DNA of 58,632 bases. Origin: JB111 sp052093225. GTDB lineage: Bacteria > Actinomycetota > Actinomycetes > Actinomycetales > Actinomycetaceae. A model generated the notes under the pieces. It worked only from the letters and a program-made list of their open reading frames with translations. It did no database searches and was not told the origin of the DNA. Shown here one piece after another: positions 16,312-24,522 of this stretch (within the stretch, counting starts at the first letter, position 1; every line of letters starts with the position of its first letter). Where the stretch lies: assembly GCA_052093225.1 (NCBI GenBank), contig JBQDDG010000022.1, positions 1 through 58,632 on the forward strand. Direction: 5' to 3'. A program made the translations under genes and the position numbers.

Positions 16312-17562
16312 GTGGACACCCTCCAGATCATTCTTGTCGTCGTCGGAGTCCTGCTCGTCCTCGGGCTGGTCGCCGGGCTGTGGCTCGTCCCCTCGCGCCG
16401 TGGCCGTGGACAGCAGCTGCCCCCCTCGGAGGCGAGCCCGTACCCCGGTGACGCCGAACCGCCGGCCGGCGCCTCCGCCACCACGGCGGTCCTCGACGAG
16501 CCGGGCGCCGGCACGGACGTCGCCGAACCCGGCGTCGCGGAGCCGGGCGCCGACTCCGACGTCGCGGCCCCGACCCTCGACGACCCCATGACCGCAGAGC
16601 CGGCCGTCCCCACGCTCGAGCAGCCCGAGACGGTCCCGTCGCGGCTCCAGCGCCTGCGCGCGCGCCTCGCGAGGTCGGGCTCCTTCGGCCAGGCCATCCT
16701 CTCGATCCTCTCGCGCGAGAAGCTGGACGAGGAGGACTGGGAGGAGCTCGAGGACACGCTCCTCATGGCCGACGTCGGCGTCGGACCGACGACCGAGCTC
16801 ATCGACACGCTGCGCACCGAGGCCAAGGTCACCGGCGCGGGCGACGCCGGCGAGGTGCGCGACATCCTGCGTCGCGAGCTGCTCGAGTTCGTCGGCCCGG
16901 ACGCCGACCGCAGCCTCGACCTCGCGCCCGTCGTCGCGGACGACGGCGAGCCGCACCCGGCGACGGTCCTCGTCGTCGGCGTCAACGGCACCGGCAAGAC
17001 CACGACGATCGGCAAGCTCGCGCGCGTCCTCGTCGCCGAGGGGCACTCGGTCGTCCTCGGCGCGGCCGACACCTTCCGTGCCGCCGCCGCCGAGCAGCTG
17101 ACCACGTGGGGCGAGCGCGTCGGCGTGCCGGTGGTGCGCTCCGAGGCCGAGGGTGCCGACCCGGCGTCCGTCGCGTTCGACGCCGTGCGGACGGGCCGCG
17201 CCGACGGGGCCGACGTGGTCATCGTCGACACCGCCGGCCGCCTGCAGAACAAGGCGGGCCTCATGGAGGAGCTCGGCAAGATCAAGCGCGTGATGTCGCG
17301 CCAGGCCCCCGTGTGCGAGGTGCTCCTCGTGCTCGACGCGACCACCGGCCAGAACGGCATGCAGCAGGCCAAGATCTTCTCCGAGGCCGTCTCCGTCACC
17401 GGCATCGTGCTCACCAAGCTCGACGGCACCGCCAAGGGCGGCATCGTCGTCACCGTCCAGCGCGAGCTCGGCGTGCCGGTGAAGTACGTCGGCCTCGGCG
17501 AGGGCCCGGACGACCTTGCGCCCTTCGTCCCCGAGGACTTCGTGGACTCGCTCCTCGGCTGA
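16312..17562 (+). CDS. ftsY: Signal recognition particle receptor FtsY
   Basis: This 416-residue protein starts with a membrane-anchoring helix (LQIILVVVGVLLVLGLVAGL), unlike E. coli FtsY, followed by an acidic, Ala/Pro-rich linker to about residue 105. The NG domain has G1 GVNGTGKTTT (about 222), DTFRAAAAEQL, DTAGR (about 305) and TKLDGTAKGG (about 367). It docks SRP-ribosome complexes at the membrane and is activated by mutual GTP hydrolysis with Ffh, which is encoded about 4 kb downstream. CACACT lies six bases before the GTG, again leaderless-like. Confidence 0.97.
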   Translation: MDTLQIILVVVGVLLVLGLVAGLWLVPSRRGRGQQLPPSEASPYPGDAEPPAGASATTAVLDEPGAGTDVAEPGVAEPGADSDVAAPTLDDPMTAEPAVPTLEQPETVPSRLQRLRARLARSGSFGQAILSILSREKLDEEDWEELEDTLLMADVGVGPTTELIDTLRTEAKVTGAGDAGEVRDILRRELLEFVGPDADRSLDLAPVVADDGEPHPATVLVVGVNGTGKTTTIGKLARVLVAEGHSVVLGAADTFRAAAAEQLTTWGERVGVPVVRSEAEGADPASVAFDAVRTGRADGADVVIVDTAGRLQNKAGLMEELGKIKRVMSRQAPVCEVLLVLDATTGQNGMQQAKIFSEAVSVTGIVLTKLDGTAKGGIVVTVQRELGVPVKYVGLGEGPDDLAPFVPEDFVDSLLG

Positions 17563-17583
17563 TCCCCGCCGGCGTCCTGCGCG

Positions 17584-17614
17584 GCGCCGTCACATGATCG
17601 TCATATGACGGCGC
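17584..17614 (+). terminator. Hairpin after ftsY
   Basis: GCGCCGTCA (17584-17592) and TGACGGCGC (17606-17614) form a perfect nine-pair stem 22 bases after the ftsY stop. It could be the ftsY terminator. It also contains the small palindrome CGTCATATGACG, so an operator role cannot be excluded. Confidence 0.5.
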
Positions 17615-17619
17615 GGTTC

Positions 17620-17657
17620 GTCACACGGCTGAAACCGGCCGGGGCACGCCGCGAAAC
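17620..17657 (+). promoter_or_regulatory. GlnR-like nitrogen control box upstream of amt
   Basis: GTCAC (17620-17624), six bases, then GAAAC (17631-17635) exactly match the actinobacterial GlnR half-box GTnAC-N6-GAAAC. A second GAAAC (17653-17657) lies exactly 22 bp after the first, as expected for a tandem box, although its a-site is poor (GGGCA). It is 55-93 bases before the amt start. A GlnR-type activator would switch on amt-glnK-glnD under nitrogen limitation; no glnR gene is in the window. Confidence 0.6.
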
Positions 17658-17712
17658 ACGCGCCCAGGAGAGTGCCTCCCAGGCCGGCCGACTGTGCCGG
17701 TGAGGAGGAGAA

Positions 17713-19020
17713 ATGACCCCAATCATCGCGACGTCGGCAGCGCCGGCCCTCGATACCGGCGCCACGGCATGGATGCTGATGTCCGCCACGCTCGTGCTCA
17801 TGATGACCGTCCCGGCGCTCGCCCTGTTCTACGGCGGCATGACCCGCTCGCGCGGCGTGCTCAACATGATGATGATGAGCTTCGGCGTCATCGCAGTCGT
17901 CGGCGTCATCTACCCGCTGTGGGGCTGGTCGATGAGCTACGGGGACTCGATCGCCGGCATCCTGGGCAACCCGTTCAGCGGCTTCGCCCTCGACGGTGAG
18001 GTGATGGATGCGGATGGCGGGCACATCATCGACGACTACGGCGTCCCCGCCTATGTCGGTGTGGCCTTCCAGTCGACGTTCGCCATCATCACCACCGCCC
18101 TGGTCTCCGGCGCGATCGCCGAGCGCGTGAAGTACGCGACCTGGCTCGTCTTCGCCGCCGTGTGGGTCACGCTGGCCTACTTCCCGATGGCCCACATGGT
18201 CTGGGGTGGCGGCATCCTGTCCGGCGACGGGTGGTTCGGTTCGATCGCCGCGCCGATCGACTTCGCGGGCGGCACGGTCGTCCACATCAACGCGGGCATC
18301 GCCGGCCTCGTCCTCGCACTCGTCATCGGCCGGCGCAAGGGCTTCGCGAAGGTGCCCATGCGGCCGCACAACCTGCCGCTCGTGATGATCGGCGCCGCCC
18401 TGCTGTGGGTCGGCTGGTTCGGCTTCAACGCCGGCTCCGCCTTCACGGCCGACGGCACCGCCGGCCTCGCCTGGGTCAACACGACGTCCGCGACGGCGGC
18501 CGCGATCCTCGGCTGGCTCGTCACCGAGCGCCTCCGTGACGGACACATGACGTCTCTCGGCGCCGCCTCCGGCACCGTCGCCGGTCTCGTGGCCATCACC
18601 CCGGCGGCCGGGGCACTCAGCCCCGTCACCTCGATCATCCTGGGCGTGGTCGCCGGCATGCTCTGCGCACTGGCGGTCAGCCTGAAGTACAGGTGGCGGT
18701 TCGACGACTCGCTCGACGTCGTCGGCGTCCACCTGGTCGGCGGGCTCGTCGGCACGATCGTCGTCGGCCTCCTCGCCGACGAGGGCGGCCTGTTCATGGG
18801 CGGCGGCGCCGACCAGCTGATCGTCCAGGTGCTCATCGCCGTCGTCGCCGTGGTCTACTCGGGGCTCGTCACCCTCGTGATCGCGCTCGTCCTCAAGGCC
18901 ACCATGGGCTGGCGCGTGAGCGAGGAGGACGAGGCAAGCGGCATCGACACCGCCCAGCACGCGGAGAGTGCATACGAAGGCATCGGCGCAGGGCGACTGC
19001 TCACCGGATCGGAGAAGTGA
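17713..19020 (+). CDS. amt: Ammonium transporter, Amt family
   Basis: The 435-residue protein has about 11 membrane helices and Amt signatures: ALALFYGGMTRSRGVLNMMM near the N-terminus and the twin pore histidines in TVVHINAGIAG (about residue 191) and DVVGVHLVGGLVG (about 340). It conducts ammonium into the cell and is gated by the P-II protein encoded eight bases downstream. A strong GAGGAGGAG ribosome site precedes the ATG. It is the first gene of the amt-glnK-glnD operon, downstream of the GlnR-like box. Confidence 0.97.
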   Translation: MTPIIATSAAPALDTGATAWMLMSATLVLMMTVPALALFYGGMTRSRGVLNMMMMSFGVIAVVGVIYPLWGWSMSYGDSIAGILGNPFSGFALDGEVMDADGGHIIDDYGVPAYVGVAFQSTFAIITTALVSGAIAERVKYATWLVFAAVWVTLAYFPMAHMVWGGGILSGDGWFGSIAAPIDFAGGTVVHINAGIAGLVLALVIGRRKGFAKVPMRPHNLPLVMIGAALLWVGWFGFNAGSAFTADGTAGLAWVNTTSATAAAILGWLVTERLRDGHMTSLGAASGTVAGLVAITPAAGALSPVTSIILGVVAGMLCALAVSLKYRWRFDDSLDVVGVHLVGGLVGTIVVGLLADEGGLFMGGGADQLIVQVLIAVVAVVYSGLVTLVIALVLKATMGWRVSEEDEASGIDTAQHAESAYEGIGAGRLLTGSEK

Positions 19021-19028
19021 GGACCGAC

Positions 19029-19367
19029 ATGAAGCTCATCACCGCCATCATCCAGCCGTTCCGGCTCGAGGACGTCAAGGGCGCCCTCGAGGCCACCGGG
19101 GTCACCGGGATGACCGTCTCGGAGGCCAACGGATTCGGCCGCCAGCACGGTCACACCGAGGTCTACCGCGGCGCCGAGTACGAGGTCCGCCTCGTGCCCA
19201 AGGTGCGCATCGAGGTCCTCGTCGAGGACGCCGCCGCCGACCAGGTGCTCGACGCCATGGTGGGCGCCGCCCACACGGGCCGCATCGGCGACGGCAAGGT
19301 CTGGGTCTCCGACGTCGGCCAGGTCGTCCGCGTCCGCACCGGCGAGCGGGGCTCCGAGGCGTTGTGA
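19029..19367 (+). CDS. glnK: Nitrogen regulatory P-II protein
   Basis: This 112-residue P-II protein starts MKLITAIIQPFRLEDVK and carries the T-loop Tyr51 in EVYRGAEY, the residue modified by uridylylation (or adenylylation in several actinobacteria), and the C-terminal signature HTGRIGDGKVWVSDV. As a trimer it binds ATP/ADP and 2-oxoglutarate and blocks the Amt pore when nitrogen is plentiful. It lies between amt and glnD; its stop overlaps the glnD GTG. Confidence 0.96.
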   Translation: MKLITAIIQPFRLEDVKGALEATGVTGMTVSEANGFGRQHGHTEVYRGAEYEVRLVPKVRIEVLVEDAAADQVLDAMVGAAHTGRIGDGKVWVSDVGQVVRVRTGERGSEAL

Positions 19368-21250
19368 CCGACGCGGCGGGCGGTCACGGGCTCCTCATGG
19401 AGCTTCGGGCCGCCCGCCGCGCTGTCCCCCGCCCCGCGCCCGCCGACCTCGCAGCCGGTCGCCTCGAGCCCGGGCGGGACTACCGCCGTGCACTCGCCGA
19501 CCTCGCCGACGCTGCGCTGGCCGAGCTCTGGGCGGGCGCGGCCCACCGCCTCGGCACCGACCTCGGGCAGGGCGTCGCACTCGCCTGCGTCGGCTCGCTC
19601 GGCCGCCGTGACGGCGGGGCGTTCGCCGACCTCGACCTCCTCCTGCTGCACGACGGCTCCTGCGACGACGCCACGCTCGCCGCCCTGTCTCACGCCCTGT
19701 GGTACCCGATCTGGGACGCGGGACTCGCGCTCGACCACTCCGTGCGGACCCTCGCGGACTGCCGGTCCGTGGCCTCGACCGACGTGCCGGCCGCCGTCGG
19801 CCTGCTGGGCATGCGGCACCTGGCGGGTGACGCCGACCTCGGCGCGGAGGCGGCCGCGGCCGTCCTGGCCGACTGGCGCGGAGCGGCCCGGGTACGGCTC
19901 GAGGACCTTGCCGGCGCGGTCGCGGCGCGGGGGAGGAGAACCGGCGACGTCGCCCACCTCGGCGAGCCCGACCTCAAGGAGTGCCGCGGCGGCCTGCGGG
20001 ACGCCCGCATCGTCTCCGCCCTCGTCGCCTCGTGGCTGACCGACCGCCCGCACGGCGAGATCGACGACGCCGTCGCGCACCTGTGCGACGTGCGCGACGC
20101 ACTGCACACGACCACCGGCCGGGCCACGTCCCGCCTCGCCCTGCGCGACCAGGACACGGTGGCCGCCGCCATGGGCCTCGGCGACCGCGCGCCCCGCACG
20201 CCGGCGGAGCTGGACGAGCTGCGCGACGCGCTCCCGTCCCCGGACACCGCGCCCGGCCGCACCGAGGTCGGCGCGGACCCCGCCGACGAGCTGCTCGCCG
20301 GCGTCAGCGCCGCCGGCCGCACCATCCGCCACGTGCTCGACACGACGCTGCGCACCGCCCGAAGGGCCGCCGCCCGGCCCCGCGGCCGACTCGTCTCGGC
20401 CGCGCTGCGGGCCGGCCGTCCGCCGCGGCTCGTCGTGCTCGCGCCGGGCCTGGTCGCCCACGACGGCGAGGTCGTCCTCGCCGCGGGGGCCGACCCCGCA
20501 AGCGACCCGCTCCTCTCGTTGCGGGCCGCCCGAGCCACCGTCGAGCACCGCCTCCCGCTCTCACCGGTGACGGCGAGAGCCCTCGCCCGCTGCCCGGACC
20601 CGGCCGCCGCGGGCACGGACGGACGGTGGCCGGCCGAGGCGCTCGCCGACCTGCTCGCCGTGCTGGCCGCGGGAGACGAGGCGCTCGACGTCCTCGACCT
20701 GCTCGACCTCGTCGGGGTCCTCGGCACCTGGTTCCCCGAGTGGGCGCCGATCCGCAACCGGCCCCAGCGCACCGCCGTGCACACCCGCACCGTCGACCGG
20801 CATCTCCTGCTCACCGTGGCCGGCCTCGCCGATCTTCCGGCGACGCCGGGCCTGACCGCCGCGGGCGGGGCGGGCGACCCCCGGCTGCTGCTCGCCGCTC
20901 TCCTGCACGACCTCGGCAAGCTGCCGGGCGAGCGGGACCACTCGGCGCGCGGCGCGCGCATCGCCGGCCCGCTGGTCGCGCGCATCGGTCTCGGCGCCGA
21001 CGATCGCGCCGACGTCGTCGCCCTGGTGGCCGAGCACCTCCTGCTCGCCGAGACCGCGACGGGCCGTGACACGTCGGACACGGCGGTGGTCGACGAGGTT
21101 GCCGGCCGGCTCGGCTCGCGCGAACGGCTCCACCTGCTGCGCGCGCTCACGGAAGCCGATGCCCGGGCGGCCGGCCCCCGGGCCTGGACCCCGTGGCGCG
21201 CCGCGCTCGTCGACCGGCTCGTGGCCGCGACGGACGCCACGTTCGCCTAG
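19364..21250 (+). CDS. glnD: [Protein-PII] nucleotidyltransferase GlnD, lacking ACT domains
   Basis: The 628-residue protein has the nucleotidyltransferase site GSLGRRDGGAFADLDLLLLHD (about residues 75-95), a GlnD linker domain with DLKECRGGLRDARI, and an HD phosphohydrolase domain with LLHDLGKLPGERDHS (about 515). It adds a nucleotide to P-II Tyr51 and removes it, signalling nitrogen status. GlnD usually ends in two ACT domains that sense glutamine; here the protein stops right after the HD domain and the 112 bases before ffh encode none. The GTG start overlaps the glnK stop. Confidence 0.92.
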   Translation: MTDAAGGHGLLMELRAARRAVPRPAPADLAAGRLEPGRDYRRALADLADAALAELWAGAAHRLGTDLGQGVALACVGSLGRRDGGAFADLDLLLLHDGSCDDATLAALSHALWYPIWDAGLALDHSVRTLADCRSVASTDVPAAVGLLGMRHLAGDADLGAEAAAAVLADWRGAARVRLEDLAGAVAARGRRTGDVAHLGEPDLKECRGGLRDARIVSALVASWLTDRPHGEIDDAVAHLCDVRDALHTTTGRATSRLALRDQDTVAAAMGLGDRAPRTPAELDELRDALPSPDTAPGRTEVGADPADELLAGVSAAGRTIRHVLDTTLRTARRAAARPRGRLVSAALRAGRPPRLVVLAPGLVAHDGEVVLAAGADPASDPLLSLRAARATVEHRLPLSPVTARALARCPDPAAAGTDGRWPAEALADLLAVLAAGDEALDVLDLLDLVGVLGTWFPEWAPIRNRPQRTAVHTRTVDRHLLLTVAGLADLPATPGLTAAGGAGDPRLLLAALLHDLGKLPGERDHSARGARIAGPLVARIGLGADDRADVVALVAEHLLLAETATGRDTSDTAVVDEVAGRLGSRERLHLLRALTEADARAAGPRAWTPWRAALVDRLVAATDATFA

Positions 21251-21362
21251 TCGCGACCGCACGCCGGGTTCCCGGTCCCCGTTGTTACCCTTGCGGGCAA
21301 CGCCCCGGCCGTGCGCCGAGCCCCCGTGGCCGCGCCGCCGCTCATCGACCAGAAGGACCCAC

Positions 21363-22922
21363 GTGTTCGCCAGCCTCTCCGACCGGATCACCGGTGCCTT
21401 CAGCTCGCTCAAGGGCAAGGGCCGCCTGACCGACGAGGACGTCGCGGGGACGATCCGGGAGATCCGCCGCGCGCTGCTCGAGGCCGACGTGGCGCTGCCC
21501 GTCGTCCGGGAGTTCACCGCCGCGATCCGCGAGCGCGCCACCGGCGCCACGCTGTCGAAGGCCCTCAACCCCGGCCAGCAGGTCATCAAGATCGTCCACG
21601 AGGAGCTCGTCGACGTCCTCGGCGGCGAGTCCCGCGACCTGTTCATCGCCAAGCACCCGCCCACGGTCATCATGCTCGCCGGCCTCCAGGGCGCCGGAAA
21701 GACCACCCTCGCGGGCAAGCTGGGCCTGTGGCTGCGCGAGCAGGGGCATACCCCGCTGCTCGTCGCCTCCGACCTCCAGCGGCCGAACGCCGTCAACCAG
21801 CTGCAGATCGTCGGCGAGCGCGCGGGCGTGCCCGTGTGGGCGCCGGAGCCGGGCAACGGCGTCGGTGACCCGATCCAGGTCGCGAGCTCCGGGCTCGAGC
21901 GCGCCCGGCAGGCCATGCACTCCGTCGTCATCGTCGACACCGCCGGCCGCCTCGGCGTCGACGAGGAGATGATGCAGCAGGCCGCGGACATCCGTGACGC
22001 CGTCCAGCCGCACGAGACGCTCTTCGTCCTCGACGCGATGATCGGTCAGGACGCCGTCACGACGGCCAACGCGTTCGCCGAGGGCGTCGGCTTCACGGGC
22101 GTGGTGCTGTCCAAGCTCGACGGCGACGCCCGCGGCGGTGCCGCCCTGTCCGTCCGCGGCGTCACCGGCGTCCCGGTGCTCTTCGCCTCCACCGGTGAGA
22201 AGCTCGGCGACTTCGAGCGCTTCCACGCCGACCGGATGGCCTCGCGCATCCTCGACATGGGTGACGTCCTCACCCTCATCGAACAGGCGGAGAAGACCTA
22301 CGACGCCGACGAGGCGGAGAAGCTCGCGCAGAAGCTCGCGGGCGACGACTTCACGCTCGGTGACTTCCTCGGCCAGCTCCAGCAGGTCAAGAAGATGGGG
22401 TCGATGAAGAAGATGCTCGGGATGCTCCCGGGCATGGGCCAGATGCGCGACCAGCTGGACAACTTCGACGAGCGCGAGGTCGACCGGGTCGAGGCGATCG
22501 TCCGGTCGATGACGCCGGCCGAGCGGGACAACGTGAAGATCCTCAACGGGTCGCGCCGCTCCCGCATCGCCAAGGGCTCCGGCACCACGGTCACGCAGGT
22601 CAACTCCCTCCTCGAGCGCTTCGACCAGGCGCGGACGATGATGCGGAAGATGTCCGCCGGCGGCGGCATGCCGGGCGCTGGCGGTTTCCCCGGCGGCCCC
22701 GGCATGGGCGGCGGCAAGAAGTCCAAGGGACGTCAGGCGCCGCAGGTCAAGAAGCGCAAGGGCAAGAGCGGCAACCCCGCCAAGCGCGCGCAGCAGGAGC
22801 GCGAGCTCGCCGCGCGGGCGTCGGCCCCGACGGGCGCGTCGTTCGGCGGGGGCGGCACGGGGCCCGTGCAGCCGAGGCCGGAGGACGTCGACATCTCCGA
22901 GCTGCAGAAGTACCTGCGCTAG
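21363..22922 (+). CDS. ffh: Signal recognition particle protein Ffh
   Basis: The 519-residue SRP54 homologue has an N domain, GTPase G1 GLQGAGKTTLAGKL (about residue 107), DTAGRLGVDEEMM (about 192) and SKLDGDARGG. It continues with a Met-rich M domain (MKKMLGMLPGMGQM; RRSRIAKGSGTTVTQVN) that holds signal peptides and 4.5S RNA. The tail is unusually basic and Gly-rich. Start is GTG 21363 with AGAAGGA upstream. It directs nascent membrane and secretory proteins to FtsY, encoded a few kb upstream. Confidence 0.97.
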   Translation: MFASLSDRITGAFSSLKGKGRLTDEDVAGTIREIRRALLEADVALPVVREFTAAIRERATGATLSKALNPGQQVIKIVHEELVDVLGGESRDLFIAKHPPTVIMLAGLQGAGKTTLAGKLGLWLREQGHTPLLVASDLQRPNAVNQLQIVGERAGVPVWAPEPGNGVGDPIQVASSGLERARQAMHSVVIVDTAGRLGVDEEMMQQAADIRDAVQPHETLFVLDAMIGQDAVTTANAFAEGVGFTGVVLSKLDGDARGGAALSVRGVTGVPVLFASTGEKLGDFERFHADRMASRILDMGDVLTLIEQAEKTYDADEAEKLAQKLAGDDFTLGDFLGQLQQVKKMGSMKKMLGMLPGMGQMRDQLDNFDEREVDRVEAIVRSMTPAERDNVKILNGSRRSRIAKGSGTTVTQVNSLLERFDQARTMMRKMSAGGGMPGAGGFPGGPGMGGGKKSKGRQAPQVKKRKGKSGNPAKRAQQERELAARASAPTGASFGGGGTGPVQPRPEDVDISELQKYLR

Positions 22923-22955
22923 GACCCGCCCGGTACCCGGTGAGCGCGCGGCGGG

Positions 22956-24059
22956 TCAGCGGCGCACGCCGCGCAGGATGACGTCGCGCGGAGCGGCGGT
23001 GACCGACACGTCGCGGCGCGGGTCCTGCGCGTACACGACGACGTCGGCGCTCGCCCCGTCCTCGATGCCTGGGACCCCCAGGTAGCGCCGCGCCTCCCAG
23101 GTGGCCGCCGCGAACACCCGCTCGTGCGGGATCCCGAGCTCCGCGCAGGCGAGAAGCTCCTCGGGCAGGGTCCCGTGGTCGAGCGTGCCTCCGGCGTCGG
23201 AGCCCATGAGCAGCGGCACCCCCGCGGCCACGACCTCGCCCCAGAACTCCCGGCGCCGCTCGTGCATCGCGCGCATCCGCCGCGCGTAGACGGGGTACTT
23301 CGCGCCCGCCTGGTCGGCGAAGTCCCCGAACTGCGCCGTCTGCCGCGCGGTCACGGTCACCGGCACCCCGCGGGCCGCCGCCTCGGCCATCTGGTCCGTC
23401 GTCATGCCCGTGCCGTGCTCGAGGCAGTCGACGCCGGCCGCCAGCCAGTCCGCCACGGCCTCGGTGGCGAACGTGTGCACGGTGACGCGGGCCCCGTTCT
23501 CGTGGGCGGCGGCCACGGCGTCGACCACGACCTCGCGCGGCCACAGCGGCGTGAGGTCGGCGTCGGCGCCCATCGACCGGTCGATCCAGTCGCCGACGAT
23601 CTTCACCCAGCCGTCCCCGCGCCGGGCCTCCTCGGCGACGGCGTCCGGCAGCAGCGCCACGTCGTCGAGCTCGCGGGCGAAGTCCCGGATGTAGCGCTTG
23701 GGGCGGGCGATGTGCCGGCCTGCGCGCAGGAGTCGCGGCAGGTCCTCCCGGTCGTCGATCCAGCGGGTGTCGACGGGCGCGCCGGCGTCCCGGACCAGCA
23801 GCACCCCGCTGTCCCGGTCGGCGACCGCCTGGGCCTGTGCCGTCGCCTCGTCGACGGCGCCCGCGGCGCCGAGCCCGATGTGGGAGTGGACGTCGACGAG
23901 CCCCGGCACGACGACGCCGCTCACCTCGTCGAACGAGGTCACGCCGGCCGGGGGAGAGGTGTGGAGGGTCCCGCCGTCCACCCAGATCTCGTCGAGCTCG
24001 GTCCCGTCGTCGACGACGACGGTGCCGGTGAGGTGCAGCGGGCGTGACGTGGCGCTCAT
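22956..24059 (-). CDS. Amidohydrolase family protein (imidazolonepropionase-like)
   Basis: This 367-residue metal-dependent hydrolase has the expected ligands in order: DVHSHIG (HxH), WVKIVGDW (bridging Lys), VTVHTFA, CLEHGTGM and the catalytic Asp in LLMGSDAGG, followed by the C-terminal small beta domain GASADVVVYAQDPRRD. It probably cleaves a C-N bond in a cyclic amide, dipeptide or xenobiotic; the substrate is not readable. CACCCT lies six bases before the ATG. It is divergent from the GntR-led transporter array, with an operator-like palindrome between them, so the two may respond to the same signal. Confidence 0.87.
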   Translation of the reverse strand: MSATSRPLHLTGTVVVDDGTELDEIWVDGGTLHTSPPAGVTSFDEVSGVVVPGLVDVHSHIGLGAAGAVDEATAQAQAVADRDSGVLLVRDAGAPVDTRWIDDREDLPRLLRAGRHIARPKRYIRDFARELDDVALLPDAVAEEARRGDGWVKIVGDWIDRSMGADADLTPLWPREVVVDAVAAAHENGARVTVHTFATEAVADWLAAGVDCLEHGTGMTTDQMAEAAARGVPVTVTARQTAQFGDFADQAGAKYPVYARRMRAMHERRREFWGEVVAAGVPLLMGSDAGGTLDHGTLPEELLACAELGIPHERVFAAATWEARRYLGVPGIEDGASADVVVYAQDPRRDVSVTAAPRDVILRGVRR

Positions 24060-24104
24060 ACGAGCAGGGTGCCATGGCACGCCTTGACGGCCGGACAGGT
24101 TCCA

Positions 24105-24130
24105 TGGTTCATTAGTCGAGTAATGAACCA
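24105..24130. promoter_or_regulatory. Perfect 26-bp operator-like palindrome upstream of the GntR gene
   Basis: TGGTTCATTA (24105-24114) and TAATGAACCA (24121-24130) are perfect inverted halves around the 6-base spacer GTCGAG. This is one of the few AT-rich sites in the window. A -35-like TTGACG (24084-24089) lies 15 bases before the palindrome, so a bound dimer would cover the -10. The natural candidate for binding is the YtrA-type regulator encoded 26 bases downstream. Confidence 0.75.
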
Positions 24131-24156
24131 ACGAGGTGCGGGCGGAGGGAGTGGAC

Positions 24157-24522
24157 GTGTTCGACGGGACCGACCCGATCTACCTGCAGATCGCGGAGCA
24201 CCTGCGCCGGGAGATCCTCACCGGCAACCTCCGTGAGGACGAGCAGGTCATGTCCACCACGCAGTTCGCCACCACCTACCGGATCAACCCCGCCACCGCG
24301 GCAAAAGCCTTTGCCCTGCTGGTGGACGAGGGGATCCTCTACAAGCAACGAGGAGTCGGCATGTTCGTCGCCCCCGGAGCCCCGGACGCCCTGCGGGCCG
24401 GCCGCCGCGCCGCCTTCTTCGCCGAGCATCTCGACCCGCTGCTCAGCGAGGCCGACGTCCTCGGGATCACCCCCGAGGAGCTCGTCGCCCACATCACACA
24501 CAGCACCGGGGGGAACCGATGA
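24157..24522 (+). CDS. GntR-family (YtrA subfamily) transcriptional regulator
   Basis: The 121-residue protein is a lone winged-helix domain with a short helical tail, typical of YtrA-type GntR regulators that sit first in ABC transporter operons. Motifs are DPIYLQIAEHLRREILTG, the recognition helix TYRINPATAAKAFALLVDEG and wing YKQRGVGMFV. GTG 24157 is preferred because GGAGGGA ends six bases before it; GTGs at 24136 and 24151 are alternatives. The gene is followed by eight transporter genes and preceded by a perfect palindrome, so it most likely represses the array until an inducer, perhaps a cell-wall-active compound as in Bacillus ytr, appears. Confidence 0.88.
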   Translation: MFDGTDPIYLQIAEHLRREILTGNLREDEQVMSTTQFATTYRINPATAAKAFALLVDEGILYKQRGVGMFVAPGAPDALRAGRRAAFFAEHLDPLLSEADVLGITPEELVAHITHSTGGNR

